Shown here: in pieces, positions 14,376 to 23,561 of the stretch
Layout: each line of letters opens with the position of its first letter
Position numbering within the stretch: the first letter of the stretch is position 1
Origin: an uncultured Verrucomicrobiales bacterium
Lineage (GTDB): Bacteria > Verrucomicrobiota > Verrucomicrobiia > Verrucomicrobiales > DEV007
Direction: 5' to 3'
Assembly: GCA_938082635.1 (NCBI GenBank)
Contig: CALLLI010000047.1
Location: 1 to 63,823 of the forward strand
DNA length: 63,823 nt
The notes under the pieces: generated by a model
Database searches by the model: none
Seen by the model: the letters and a program-made list of their open reading frames with translations, nothing else
What the model was told of the DNA's origin: nothing
Translations under genes and position numbers: made by a program

Positions 14376-15854
14376 TCAGTCATTCAAGGCACCGACCAAG
14401 GAAAGTTGCTGTTCCCAGGGCTGGGCCAGGAACATTTCGAAGGCATGATAGAATGCCTGCTTATCTTTCATTTGCACATACTCCGCCAGCGCGGCTTCCC
14501 AGCCGATCTTGGTGACGCGCGGGTAAAACTTCTTGTGCATGTCGGCGATACTCTGCGAACGAGAATGGTGAATCATGAAGGCGATGGCCCAGGCTCCGGC
14601 GTCGTAGGCGAGGTGGCGGTGGTACTTCTTGATCGCTAGGCTCACCTTATCGATCTCTTCCATGTGCTGGATGCCGAGTTCCGGATCTTCAATGCGCCGC
14701 ACATTCTCCATGAAGGTTTTCATGTCATTGCGAAGACTTGCCCAGCCGCGCTTCTCACCCAGGTAGCAGGCGAAGAACTCCGCACCACCTTCCATCATCC
14801 ACGTGGGCGTGACGGGAAAGGCACGCTGGTAGACATGGGTGTATTCATGAATCCCACGTGTGTAGAGGTAGGGATCGTTAAACTCATGTGGGTTGATAAA
14901 GACGAGTTCGGCCAGAGGCGGTCGCGTATGATCGACGAATGATAAGTAAGCATCGCCACGACCACTCAGCGCTTTCCTAAGCAACTCCGCACCGGAACCC
15001 GACGCGCAGCCCGCTCGGTCATCTATCGAATCGGGATGGCGACACTGACAGTATCTCTCAACGATCTGCTTGTGAAAGGCATCGCTATTCAGCGCGTCCT
15101 CTTCATGCCCAAGGATGTAGACCTGGACGGGACCGTAGTTGCCAAAGTAGTCCCGCGCCGCATCCACGCCCTCACGAACGATTTGCGGCCACTTGGAGTG
15201 GTCCTCTTCATTGCGCACGTATACCGGCGGCTCTTCCACACGCGATGAGCGCTGAGGCAAGAACTGCACGGCATCCGCGATGACGTATTTACCATCCGCG
15301 CCTTCGTTAGAAATCGTCACGGAACCGGTCTTCCCCGCTTCGAATTCGAAGACGCCCAGCGAGCGGAACAGCTTCCCATGCGCCGGCACCTCTTGTTGAT
15401 TGATGCGAATGATCGATTCCCCATGAGCATGACGAATGATCACCGGCGTATTGTTCGAGCGCCTCACATTGCAACAGTGCGAGACTCGCACCTCATACTT
15501 CCCCGCATTCGGAAAGTCCGGCGTCCACGTCACCGACTTCTCTCCCTTATCGGATTTCTGATCATGCAGGTAGCCGATGCCGACGTAGGGCGGCGTGTGG
15601 GTGGAATACTGCCAGCTCCCTTTCAACACCGCCGCCGTCTCATCCATGACGATGCCCCTCAACGTCGCCGGGTCGGTGACGTTGAAGGGCACATTCTCCG
15701 CAACATCCACATCACCCGGCTGGTGGGTACTCGGCACCGCATCAGGATGGGGCTCGATGGCTAACGCTGATGTCACGAATACAAACATCAGCACGGCGAA
15801 GGAATCGATCACTTTCAATACCAACACGCTTACAGATCGTGCGTCATCCCGCAA
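14376..15854 (-). CDS. Secreted protein: golvesin-like domain plus gluzincin peptidase
   Basis: About 490 aa; the start is uncertain (TTG 15854 or GTG 15827), but either gives a signal sequence (FAVLMFVFVTSALA). Residues about 65-205 resemble the golvesin/xanthan-lyase carbohydrate-binding module (SVTWTPDFPNAGKYEVRVSH ... YVIADAVQFLP). Residues about 220-490 form a metallopeptidase-like domain with HEYTH (HExxH-type zinc site, about residue 341) and a downstream EGGAEFFA whose Glu is the likely third ligand, as in gluzincins. Cys-rich segments (CQCRHPD, CASGSG) suggest disulfides outside the membrane. Its stop lies 2 bases from the end of the WD40 remnant on the other strand. The substrate is unknown. 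Confidence 0.78.
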   Translation of the reverse strand: MRDDARSVSVLVLKVIDSFAVLMFVFVTSALAIEPHPDAVPSTHQPGDVDVAENVPFNVTDPATLRGIVMDETAAVLKGSWQYSTHTPPYVGIGYLHDQKSDKGEKSVTWTPDFPNAGKYEVRVSHCCNVRRSNNTPVIIRHAHGESIIRINQQEVPAHGKLFRSLGVFEFEAGKTGSVTISNEGADGKYVIADAVQFLPQRSSRVEEPPVYVRNEEDHSKWPQIVREGVDAARDYFGNYGPVQVYILGHEEDALNSDAFHKQIVERYCQCRHPDSIDDRAGCASGSGAELLRKALSGRGDAYLSFVDHTRPPLAELVFINPHEFNDPYLYTRGIHEYTHVYQRAFPVTPTWMMEGGAEFFACYLGEKRGWASLRNDMKTFMENVRRIEDPELGIQHMEEIDKVSLAIKKYHRHLAYDAGAWAIAFMIHHSRSQSIADMHKKFYPRVTKIGWEAALAEYVQMKDKQAFYHAFEMFLAQPWEQQLSLVGALND

Positions 15855-15890
15855 TGATAACCGGCCCCACGTGTCGCGACCATTGTCGAA

Positions 15891-16190
15891 ATGGCAGAAG
15901 AGCTGGCGCTACTTCATCCAGGAAGGCGCGCCAATGAGAGTGGTGATGACCAAGCCCACGATCCCGACAAGACAGAATACTTCGTCCGCATCCGCTGGCT
16001 CGACCCCTCCCCAAAAGACCAAGCCTTCCACGAAGTAGGCCTCCTCGAACAACAGAACTCCGTCTGCAAACCAACGGCCCAAAAGTGGCGGCACACCATC
16101 GAGCGCCTCAAAAACAAGTTCGCCCAGTGGAATAGAGAAGAGAAAAGCCCCTTCACTTCCGCCCTCTCAACCTCGCTATCACTCGTCGCT
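15891..16190 (+). pseudogene. Orphan 3' gene fragment
   Basis: This frame contains a highly protein-like stretch: KTEYFVRIRWLDPSPKDQA, then HEVGLLEQQNSVCKPTAQ, then KWRHTIERLKNKFAQW. I recall similar C-terminal ends in conserved hypothetical proteins, but cannot name the family. Upstream the frame dissolves and there is no convincing start. Downstream the frame runs into the antisense of the DUF1232 gene. It is most likely the tail of a gene whose 5' part was lost. It also overlaps the region where the golvesin-peptidase gene should have its promoter. Confidence 0.45.
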
Positions 16191-16541
16191 CTATCCAAAC
16201 AGAGTCTCGACTTGGTCAGCCGCTTTCTTCTTGTGCTCAGGATTGACGTGCGCTTTCACGGTAGCACCCGCAGCAACCAAGGCTCCGAGGTCATCTGAAA
16301 AGCCCACAACCGGGATGAAATCAGGGATCGCATCCATAGGTAAGATGAGATAGCCCAACGCACCCACAATCGTGGTCTTCGCCCACTTCGGAGTCCGATC
16401 ATCCTGCAGACAATAGTAGAGCGTGAAGCCGTGTTTAAAGACTTCTTCGCCCGCCACCTTCGCAACCTTGGTGGCCTTCTCCCAGAAGCTAGAATCGCTG
16501 TAGTGGTCCGAAGGATTCTCCTTCATTAGCTCGTCATCCAT
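16191..16541 (-). CDS. YkvA/DUF1232-family small membrane protein
   Basis: 116 aa. The DUF1232 core is clear: TLYYCLQDDRTPKWAKTTIV, then GALGYLILPMDAIPDFIPVVGFSDDLG. The LPMDAIPDFIPVVGFSDD motif is the family hallmark. The central 25 residues form a hydrophobic hairpin; the acidic N terminus and basic C terminus are probably cytoplasmic. The function of the family is unknown. The gene has its own start (ATG 16541) and no co-directional neighbour within 100 bases. Confidence 0.9.
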   Translation of the reverse strand: MDDELMKENPSDHYSDSSFWEKATKVAKVAGEEVFKHGFTLYYCLQDDRTPKWAKTTIVGALGYLILPMDAIPDFIPVVGFSDDLGALVAAGATVKAHVNPEHKKKAADQVETLFG

Positions 16542-16657
16542 GGAGCGACGATATGATCGTTCGGTTGCGAGATCCAGCCTTCGTTAGACCAAGCACGGTC
16601 AGCGGCAAAGAGATGTCAGGGGCAGTCAACGGTCGTGAATGGGACCGTGGAGAGAAA

Positions 16658-16684
16658 GAATCGTCCCCCGTCGGGGAACGATTC
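16658..16684 (-). terminator. Hairpin terminator after secreted metallopeptidase gene
   Basis: Inverted repeat gaatcgtcccc / ggggaacgattc with a 3-4 base loop, starting 5 bases beyond the stop of the leftward peptidase gene and followed leftward by a pyrimidine tail (tttctctcc). Confidence 0.75.
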
Positions 16685-16688
16685 TCGG

Positions 16689-17624
16689 CTATTTAGCCTT
16701 CTTGCCAAGGTTGGAGCGGAGTTCGGCTTCGCGGCGGATCTTGGCTTTGGCTTCTAGCAGGCGCTCTGGCCATTCGAAGGTGGGCGCTTTGCTAGGGTCA
16801 TAGCCTTTGAGGTGCCCGTTCAGGCGGGTGGCTGGTTTGGTGTAGGTGAGCTTGGTGTCACCGAAAACTTCGCGACAGAGGGCGGCGAGGCCGGGGTCGT
16901 AGGCGAGGAGTTCCTTGCGGGTGTCGACGTGGTTGTGGTCGTGATCGGGTTGGCGATTGTCGTCGAACCAGGACTGCACGCCTTCGGCGAAGTATTCATG
17001 GTGATTGACGGAGGCATATTTGCCCTTCCATAGCCCTTCCGCCATGGCCATGTCGTAAGCCTTCTCGACACGTTCGTCGAAGGTGTCGTCGACATTGATC
17101 ATGCCTCGCAGATGAATGTTATGCGCCAACTCGTGAATGACAATACTCTCCGTGCTGTAGGGGTCGCCGGGATAGCCTAGCACATTCTCTTCTGCGCAGG
17201 AGCACAGGGGATCGGTGCGCGAGCCTCCCATGCCTCGAGCCCGTGCGTCCCAGAAATCTTTGGGCGTGAGATGCGTCCAGCCAGGCAAGGCGGTGGTGAA
17301 TTCGTTATGCCCAATCACACAGAGACGGGAACCGCTCTTGATCATGGCTTTCAACACGTCTGGGCGTAGCGCGAGCATCTCAGTCACGAGGAAAGCGGCT
17401 TCCTTCAACGCATAGTCGTTCACCTTCTCGCTGGCTAGGACGGGCAAGCCACCGGCACTGACATATTTCTTATAGAAGGGATCGACCTTGAGTTCGGAGG
17501 GTGGGGACGTGACTTCAAACTTGTTAGACTGTGCCGACACCATCATGGGGAAGACTCCAATGATGGTAACTAAGGCAGCGGCCAAGAAGGCGCGACTACT
17601 TGTCTTCGTGTTTTCAAGATTCAT
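16689..17624 (-). CDS. Secreted gluzincin-like zinc metallopeptidase
   Basis: 311 aa from ATG 17624; the longer reading from 17741 has no family support. A signal peptide is clear (FLAAALVTIIGVFPMMVSAQS). The zinc site is IVIHELAHNIHL (HExxH) with a downstream EYFAEGVQSWF supplying the likely third ligand. Conserved context ('ALLVTEML', 'WDARARGMGG', several Cys in DPLCSCAEEN) resembles a group of secreted bacterial metallopeptidases related in fold to anthrax-lethal-factor-type domains, though that link is tentative. A His/Asp-rich stretch (QPDHDHNHVD) follows the active site. The gene is monocistronic, with a terminator just after its stop. The substrate is unknown. Confidence 0.8.
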   Translation of the reverse strand: MNLENTKTSSRAFLAAALVTIIGVFPMMVSAQSNKFEVTSPPSELKVDPFYKKYVSAGGLPVLASEKVNDYALKEAAFLVTEMLALRPDVLKAMIKSGSRLCVIGHNEFTTALPGWTHLTPKDFWDARARGMGGSRTDPLCSCAEENVLGYPGDPYSTESIVIHELAHNIHLRGMINVDDTFDERVEKAYDMAMAEGLWKGKYASVNHHEYFAEGVQSWFDDNRQPDHDHNHVDTRKELLAYDPGLAALCREVFGDTKLTYTKPATRLNGHLKGYDPSKAPTFEWPERLLEAKAKIRREAELRSNLGKKAK

Positions 17625-17728
17625 CGGGTCGAGTCGACGGCGATCTTTCTCGTATGGCAAGGCTTTAACGCGGCGAGCCGGATCGATGGAAAGGTGGCTA
17701 TTCCCGCAGAGATGTGGCACGCTAGGGT

Positions 17729-18622
17729 GTGCTTGGCCCACAGAGATCGTTTCACCTTGTTGCGCTTGCTGCCCTTTGGTTACAGCGGAGCCCGGTCTTG
17801 GTCGCGGTGTCTCGGTTGGCGGCGCCGCTCCTTCAGGCGGCGAGTGCTCGACTGTTGGTGGGCGTTGCTAGTGTGCAGACAGCGGCGATGCATGCAGTGA
17901 CGGGCGCGACGGCATCGATTGCGCCTGTTTCTCCTTCTAAGAATCCTGCATCGAGTCAGGTCGGTGAGAGTCTGACTTGGGTCTTCCGCACCTCGGACGG
18001 AAAGTCCGAATCTTACGAAGTGAAGGACCTTCCTGAGGGGCTCACGTTTGAGGAAACGCGTGGCCTGGGCGTGATCACCGGGTCTCCGATCAAGGCGGGT
18101 GATCATGTGATCGAGATCAGGGGCTGGAAACGTGTCAATTTCGGTGGTGACGCCACGGACTCTTACTACCTACAACTCAACGTGGCCCCGGTAGAAGGAT
18201 ACGGAGCGTATGCGCATTGGGCTGACGTTAGGAAATTAGACGAAACTCATCGTGCTCCCGATGAGGATCCTGATCACGATGGTTCTAGCAATTTCCTAGA
18301 GTATGCTTTCGATACGGATCCACTGAAACCGAATCCTTTGGTGGGACCTCGAGGCGATGGTATCCCCTTCACCTCGCCTCAGATCGTGCAGCGCACGCCG
18401 GAGACCCTTCGCGTCGCTTACATTCGTCGGCGCAAGAACGCTGGTTCCGAAGCGAGCTACCTTCTTGAATCGAGCACGGATCTTTCAGAGTGGGTGCCTG
18501 TGGATGGAGAGCCTTGGATTACCGAATTGACGGGAGGTTTCGAGGGCGTCGTTACAGAGATGCCGCGTTCGGGTAAGGTGCAGTTTTTTAGACTTCGGCT
18601 AGAGATGGCGCCTGGAGCCTAG
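17729..18622 (+). CDS. Secreted Ig-like surface protein
   Basis: 297 aa from the first available GTG. A GTG at 17807 gives a cleaner signal peptide (RLAAPLLQAASARLLVGVASV) and may be the true start. Residues about 65-150 look like an Ig-type 'putative Ig' domain: VGESLTWVFRT, then DLPEGLTFEETRGLGVITGSP, then GDHVIEIRG. An Asp-rich DPDHDGSSNFLEYAFDTDPL segment follows, a calcium-loop-like spacer common in Verrucomicrobia secreted proteins. The C-terminal region (YLLESSTDLSEW ... FFRLRLE) is a beta-rich domain typical of the same proteins. It is divergent from the metallopeptidase gene, so the two may share a control region. The function is likely surface display or binding. Confidence 0.7.
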   Translation: MLGPQRSFHLVALAALWLQRSPVLVAVSRLAAPLLQAASARLLVGVASVQTAAMHAVTGATASIAPVSPSKNPASSQVGESLTWVFRTSDGKSESYEVKDLPEGLTFEETRGLGVITGSPIKAGDHVIEIRGWKRVNFGGDATDSYYLQLNVAPVEGYGAYAHWADVRKLDETHRAPDEDPDHDGSSNFLEYAFDTDPLKPNPLVGPRGDGIPFTSPQIVQRTPETLRVAYIRRRKNAGSEASYLLESSTDLSEWVPVDGEPWITELTGGFEGVVTEMPRSGKVQFFRLRLEMAPGA

Positions 18623-18827
18623 GAATGTTGTCTGTCCGGGGCGCTTAGCGAATCTGAGGGCGGCTGGATCACAGAGTGATCCACGACAATGGGTAGCAGA
18701 GATGAAGTCACTGACTTTGGTTGCCGTATTCTATAGCCGTTATATTATCCATACCTGAAATGTCCGTGTTGTTAACATCATCAGCCTTCCCCTGGGGTGG
18801 CTTTGGTGTAGGGTTCCGACCGACCGG

Positions 18828-21800
18828 ATGCCTAGCGAGAACGACGACCCCAACGAGAACCGATTAAGACAGGTGGCCTCCAAGGTGCGTGAGCGTTGGC
18901 GCGAGGCAAACACGTCGTCGGAACCCTCGTGGCGGCTGCGACCGTTCTGGCGTTTGTTAGGGCGGAGGTTCCGCAAGGGACCGAAGTCGAGGACGGCACA
19001 TAGTTCGCTGCCCGTGCTGATCAAGGTGTTCGCTGGTTTCAGCAAGGTGGATGGCGAGGTGGATGAGCACGATATCGATTCCAGCTTGGGTTTCCTGCGC
19101 TACGACTATCCAGAAGCAATCTACTCGGAACTGCGCACACTCTACACGGAAGCGTTGCAGGAGTCCCAGGATCTGAACGAGATCGCGGCGGACTTGGCGA
19201 CCCGCTTGCCACAAGAAGATAAGATCTTATTAGGAGTCCAACTCTACGTCTTGATTTCGAGTGGCATTGAGTTGCATCGCGAACAACTGATTCATTTCTA
19301 CCTCTTCATGACGAATCTGGGGGTGGCTTCAGAGGCGATTGATCTGGTTTATCAATTGAACCGTGATTCGGAAGAAAAGGAGAGTCTTGAAACAGCCGGA
19401 CAACCGTTAGAAGTACTGAGGATCAGTGGTGAAGAGGCTGCGGACCTGACTCTAGAGTCCTTGCCGCAGCAGCACGCCTTACTCGCGTTTCGTTTACAGG
19501 CGCAGATTCTACTAAAGAACATCGGGTCTAACACGATGATTGTGCGAGGGCGACAGTTGCAACAAGGCGAGTTCTGTCGGCTCTATGAAGGTCAGCGTGT
19601 GCTCATTGCCGACGCCGTTCTGAGCTACCAAGACCTTATCTTCTACTTCAACGCAAAGAAGAATCTCTCAACGACACAGGTCTTTCTCGGATTTGAATCG
19701 AATGGGCAACCTGCGCTCGAACGCGTGCGTGGCAAGCAGAGCCATCTCGATATCCGCTTTGGCCTGCAAGTGTCTGTCACCGTGCTGCGAGACACCATGG
19801 TGACGATCAACAAGCAACGTCTCCGTGAGGGCGATGAGTTGGAGGTCTCCCTGAATGATCGCATTCGCTTGGAAGATCATTCTGAGATTGCCATCCGCGA
19901 TCTGCATCGCTGGGCGCGCGAACTTGGGGGACAGTTTGAACTGTCGCCGGGTCGCTCCGAGTACCTCATTTCGAACGATCCTAGCCAACTGGGTCCCGGA
20001 GATCTACTATTGTCTGAAGGACTTGGCTATGATGTCTTGTTGAGGATCACCTGCGATGACGATCGCAAGCGGGGCGAACTCGAAGTGCTCACTGCGAGCC
20101 AACCCATTCTGGTTGAGGGCGTGCCCGTTCGAGAGCGCTCACCGCTGAAAGAGGATGCCACGATCACTTTGGAAGAAGGCCGCTTTCTCCGGTGCCACTT
20201 CAGTGAGCGCATCATTGAGGAAGAGCACAACGTGATCTCCAAGCTAGAAGTTCGCGAGGTCAATCACTCCTACGACGGCAAAGAGAGCGCTCTCGACGGC
20301 ATCACACTCGCTGCGCGACGCGGCGAAATGATCTGCGTGATCGGGCCGAGCGGCTGCGGCAAGAGCACCCTCTTGCGGGTGCTCTCAGGGCAGCAGGAGC
20401 CCTCTCAGGGGCAGGTCCTCCTGAATAGCTCTCCTCTCTATCAACACCACAAAGACATCACCCCTTACATCTCCTACGTGCCGCAGGAAGATGCCTTTGA
20501 CCCGCACCTCACCATTCAAGAGAACATCGACTACGCAGCTGCGATTCGCGCTCCTGGTGTGGCGAGAAAGGATCGCCGGCGGCGTGTGGATGCGAAACTG
20601 GTAGAGCTTGGCCTGAACGAACGGAGACACCGGCTCGCGGGTACCCCGAAGGACAAGTTTCTCAGTGGCGGCGAACGCAAACGCCTCAATGTCGGCATGG
20701 ACATGATCGGTCTAGCGGACATCTATCTCTTTGATGAGCCCACCTCTGGTCTTTCCTCCAAGGATTCCGAACATGTGTTAGAAATCATTCAAGGACTCTC
20801 TCGCCACAAGATTGTCTTTGTGAGTATCCACCAACCGAGCGCTCGCCTCTTCCAAATGTTCGACAAAGCATTGCTGCTCGATAAAGGAGGCAAGTTAGCC
20901 TTCTTCGGCACACCGGGACAGATGCTACAATATTTCAAAGAGGCCCAAGAGGAGAATGTCGTCTCCATGGGACAAACCGGCACGACGGTACCCCTGGAAT
21001 CCAATGAAGCGGAAGCGATGCCGACCACGCCGGACTTTGTCTTTGATGTGTTAGAGACCCCTTTGCGCGATCTGAGTGGTGCCCTCATCTACACCGAGGA
21101 CAAAGCAGGTCACCTCGCTCCGGCACGGCGTTTCCTGCCAGATTTCTGGCGTGATCGCTACCAGGCGCATCGGACCATGCGCGAGGTCAAGCACCTGGAT
21201 CCAGAAGACACACGCACCCAGTCCAACCCGCCAGTCTTGCCGAAGACGCCTACGCGAACGTGGCGAGAGAAGGTGACCACCTTTGTCACCTTCTTCCAAC
21301 GGGCCTTTCTGAGCAAGCTGCGCAACCGCGGCAATCTGGTGACCACTCTGCTAGAAGCACCGTTGCTAGCGCTGCTCATTGCCCTCGCACTGCGGTGGTC
21401 CGACGAAGAAGGACCCTACACATTTGGAACAGCCTTTCACATCCCGACCTACCTCTTTCTTAGCTTGGTCGTAGCGATGTTCCTTGGGCTAACGAACAGC
21501 GCTGACGAGATCATCCGTGATCGAGCGATGCTCACTCGGGAAAGGAATTTGGGTAGTCGACTCTTCGCGTATCTCAGCGCAAAGATACTCACCTTAAGTG
21601 TCTTCGCCGCGATCCAGGCCGCCATCTACGTCCTCGTGGGGAACACCGTGCTGGAAATTCGCGGCATGTTCTTTCTCTACTTTGTTTGGATCTTCCTCAC
21701 TGCCGTGTGTGGCGTAGCCATCGGTCTGTTAGTCTCTTGCCTTGTCAACGATGTCAAAACTGCCCTAAACTTTATACCTATCATTCTTCTGCCCCAGATC

Positions 21801-22472
21801 ATCTTGGGTGGCGCCCTGATCAAGTATCAGGAAATGAACCGTGACTTGCCCGTCCTTTCCTCACTCAAGCGTTGGACGACGGCTGACACGGAAAATGTAA
21901 GCTCACTGAAAGTGCCGCTGATCTGCGAATTCATGCCCTTGCGCTGGTCTTATGAAGCCCTGGTCATTTCTCAAGGAAAGTACAATCCCTTGGCCTCCGC
22001 GCTGAAGGCGATTGGCGAGCGTGAGGCCATCTTTGTCCACAAAGCGGAGCTCACCGATGCGGAAGCTGATGAACTCCAGTCTCTCAAAGAAGCACGCACC
22101 ATCGTGCTCCAACTGGAAGCTGCGAACGGCCGCAAGATTCGTCGTGAAGTGGCGAAGATTCACCGTCGCGTGCAAGGCAATCGCTTCTCTTCCGAGCGCT
22201 ATAATCGTCCTCCTCGAGATCCTTACATTAACGTTAAAGAAGTCTTCCGGAACAAGAAGATCTACGACCTGCTAGAGCTATCAGACATGGAAGTGCAGGA
22301 CCATCGGCGGGATCAAACCCAACCGCTGAACGTCTTCTTCGGGCTCGAGAAAACCTATGCCGGCGTCATGTTCTCCACCGTCCGTATCAATTTCTACATC
22401 ATGGCGCTGTTCATCCTGGCGAGCGCCTTGATCGTCTGGGGGACCTTGAAATACCAACTCACGCGCACGTAG
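18828..22472 (+). CDS. ABCG-type ABC transporter with N-terminal TerB-like and beta-rich domains
   Basis: 1214 aa. Residues about 60-180 resemble TerB (LPVLIKVFAGFSKVDGEVDE ... ILLGVQLYVLISSG), a metal/stress-linked helical domain. Residues about 210-480 contain two beta-rich stretches that look FHA-like or related. The ABC ATPase follows: Walker A GPSGCGKST (about 505), signature LSGGERKRL (about 611), Walker B IYLFDEPTSG (about 630). The C-terminal part (about 830-1210) has six membrane helices of the ABC-2/ABCG type. The order ATPase then permease in one chain is that of ABCG half-transporters. A TerB sensor fused to this transporter is unusual. The substrate is unknown. MOSC-mobA-fdhD follow after 37 bases on the same strand. 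Confidence 0.88.
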   Translation: MPSENDDPNENRLRQVASKVRERWREANTSSEPSWRLRPFWRLLGRRFRKGPKSRTAHSSLPVLIKVFAGFSKVDGEVDEHDIDSSLGFLRYDYPEAIYSELRTLYTEALQESQDLNEIAADLATRLPQEDKILLGVQLYVLISSGIELHREQLIHFYLFMTNLGVASEAIDLVYQLNRDSEEKESLETAGQPLEVLRISGEEAADLTLESLPQQHALLAFRLQAQILLKNIGSNTMIVRGRQLQQGEFCRLYEGQRVLIADAVLSYQDLIFYFNAKKNLSTTQVFLGFESNGQPALERVRGKQSHLDIRFGLQVSVTVLRDTMVTINKQRLREGDELEVSLNDRIRLEDHSEIAIRDLHRWARELGGQFELSPGRSEYLISNDPSQLGPGDLLLSEGLGYDVLLRITCDDDRKRGELEVLTASQPILVEGVPVRERSPLKEDATITLEEGRFLRCHFSERIIEEEHNVISKLEVREVNHSYDGKESALDGITLAARRGEMICVIGPSGCGKSTLLRVLSGQQEPSQGQVLLNSSPLYQHHKDITPYISYVPQEDAFDPHLTIQENIDYAAAIRAPGVARKDRRRRVDAKLVELGLNERRHRLAGTPKDKFLSGGERKRLNVGMDMIGLADIYLFDEPTSGLSSKDSEHVLEIIQGLSRHKIVFVSIHQPSARLFQMFDKALLLDKGGKLAFFGTPGQMLQYFKEAQEENVVSMGQTGTTVPLESNEAEAMPTTPDFVFDVLETPLRDLSGALIYTEDKAGHLAPARRFLPDFWRDRYQAHRTMREVKHLDPEDTRTQSNPPVLPKTPTRTWREKVTTFVTFFQRAFLSKLRNRGNLVTTLLEAPLLALLIALALRWSDEEGPYTFGTAFHIPTYLFLSLVVAMFLGLTNSADEIIRDRAMLTRERNLGSRLFAYLSAKILTLSVFAAIQAAIYVLVGNTVLEIRGMFFLYFVWIFLTAVCGVAIGLLVSCLVNDVKTALNFIPIILLPQIILGGALIKYQEMNRDLPVLSSLKRWTTADTENVSSLKVPLICEFMPLRWSYEALVISQGKYNPLASALKAIGEREAIFVHKAELTDAEADELQSLKEARTIVLQLEAANGRKIRREVAKIHRRVQGNRFSSERYNRPPRDPYINVKEVFRNKKIYDLLELSDMEVQDHRRDQTQPLNVFFGLEKTYAGVMFSTVRINFYIMALFILASALIVWGTLKYQLTRT

Positions 22473-22509
22473 GGCATTGCGTGCGTGAAGAATCCACCTA
22501 GGCTGAGGC

Positions 22510-22968
22510 ATGCGCATTCGGCAGATCTTCATCTCACCGAAACACAGTTTCTTCGGACACCACGGCAAGCCTCCGGGAGAGGCGACGATCACACCTGTTC
22601 AAGAGGTGAACTGCGTGGCGGGCAAGGGCTTGGAAGGAGACCGCTTCTTTGAGCACAAGGAGAACTACAAGGGACAAGTCACGTTCTTCTCCTTGGGCGT
22701 CTACGAGTCACTCTGCGAGAAGTTTGACGTGCATGACAAGGATCCTAGAGTGCTTCGCCGCAATGTGATTGTGTCTGACATTGATTTGAATACCCTGATT
22801 GGTGAGACGTTTGAAGTGCAGGGCATCCAGTTTGAGGGAACTGAGGAAGCCAAGCCTTGCTACTGGATGAACCAGGCCTTTGCCGACGGTGCCGAGGCGG
22901 CCATGGTAGGCAACGGTGGTTTGCGAGCACGTGTACTTTCAGACGGGATCTTGCGGAAAGAAGCATGA
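22510..22968 (+). CDS. MOSC-domain protein
   Basis: 152 aa. The MOSC core is evident: GKGLEGDRFFEHKENYKGQV near the start, RRNVIVSDIDLNTLIGE in the middle, and the conserved Cys in KPCYWMNQAF near the end. MOSC domains bind sulfur carried on Cys or the molybdenum cofactor and act in Moco-linked reactions. The stop overlaps the mobA ATG by 4 bases (ATGA), so it is translationally coupled to Moco maturation. A sulfur-transfer role in that pathway is inferred from context. Confidence 0.9.
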   Translation: MRIRQIFISPKHSFFGHHGKPPGEATITPVQEVNCVAGKGLEGDRFFEHKENYKGQVTFFSLGVYESLCEKFDVHDKDPRVLRRNVIVSDIDLNTLIGETFEVQGIQFEGTEEAKPCYWMNQAFADGAEAAMVGNGGLRARVLSDGILRKEA

Positions 22969-23561
22969 GCATCGGCTTCTCAGTAGCATTGCTCATGGGA
23001 GGACAGTCGCGGCGCATGGGAGCCGATAAAGCGTATCTGACTGATCCCATGTCCGGGTTACCGAGCTGGGAAAGACAAATGCGTTTGCTAGAATCGCTTA
23101 GTCCAGACGAACGGATACTCTCTCTCCGAGAAGGCCAGACGGCACCTGACGGGACGATTGCCTGGCGAGCAGCCTTCGATTCGGTAACGAATGCGGGGCC
23201 TATCAGTGGTCTAGCAGCTTGTTTAGACACTGCTCAACAATCACTCATCTTGATGCTGGGCATTGATCTCCTTGCGATGAAGGGCGCGGTTTTAGAACGT
23301 TTACTAGGGCTAGCGTCCGTCGACACGGGGGCGGTGTATCAGAATTCGCAAGGGTTCTATGAGCCTCTCGCGGCGGTCTATCCCAAATCGGCGGCAGGCA
23401 GTGCCCAGAGCTTTCTATCCGCAGGCGGGCGGCGTTTGCAGGACTGGCTGGGCGAAGGTGTGAAGACTGGTTGGATGCGCGCGGTCCCGTTGTCGGGGGA
23501 CGACGAGAGCGCCTTCCTGAATGTGAATACCAAAGCGGACTACGTAAAACTAGCAGAATGA
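22965..23561 (+). CDS. mobA: Molybdenum cofactor guanylyltransferase
   Basis: 198 aa. It transfers GMP from GTP to molybdopterin-Mo to make the guanine dinucleotide form used by formate dehydrogenases and related enzymes. The nucleotide-binding signature ALLMGGQSRRMGADKAYL lies at residues 7-24 (GGxSxRMGxDK), and the catalytic Asp region is LMLGIDLLAMK. I chose ATG 22965 because it overlaps the MOSC stop (ATGA) and starts the fold at the right place; a longer frame upstream lacks support. It overlaps fdhD by 4 bases in the same way, so the three genes form one coupled unit. Confidence 0.93.
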   Translation: MSIGFSVALLMGGQSRRMGADKAYLTDPMSGLPSWERQMRLLESLSPDERILSLREGQTAPDGTIAWRAAFDSVTNAGPISGLAACLDTAQQSLILMLGIDLLAMKGAVLERLLGLASVDTGAVYQNSQGFYEPLAAVYPKSAAGSAQSFLSAGGRRLQDWLGEGVKTGWMRAVPLSGDDESAFLNVNTKADYVKLAE

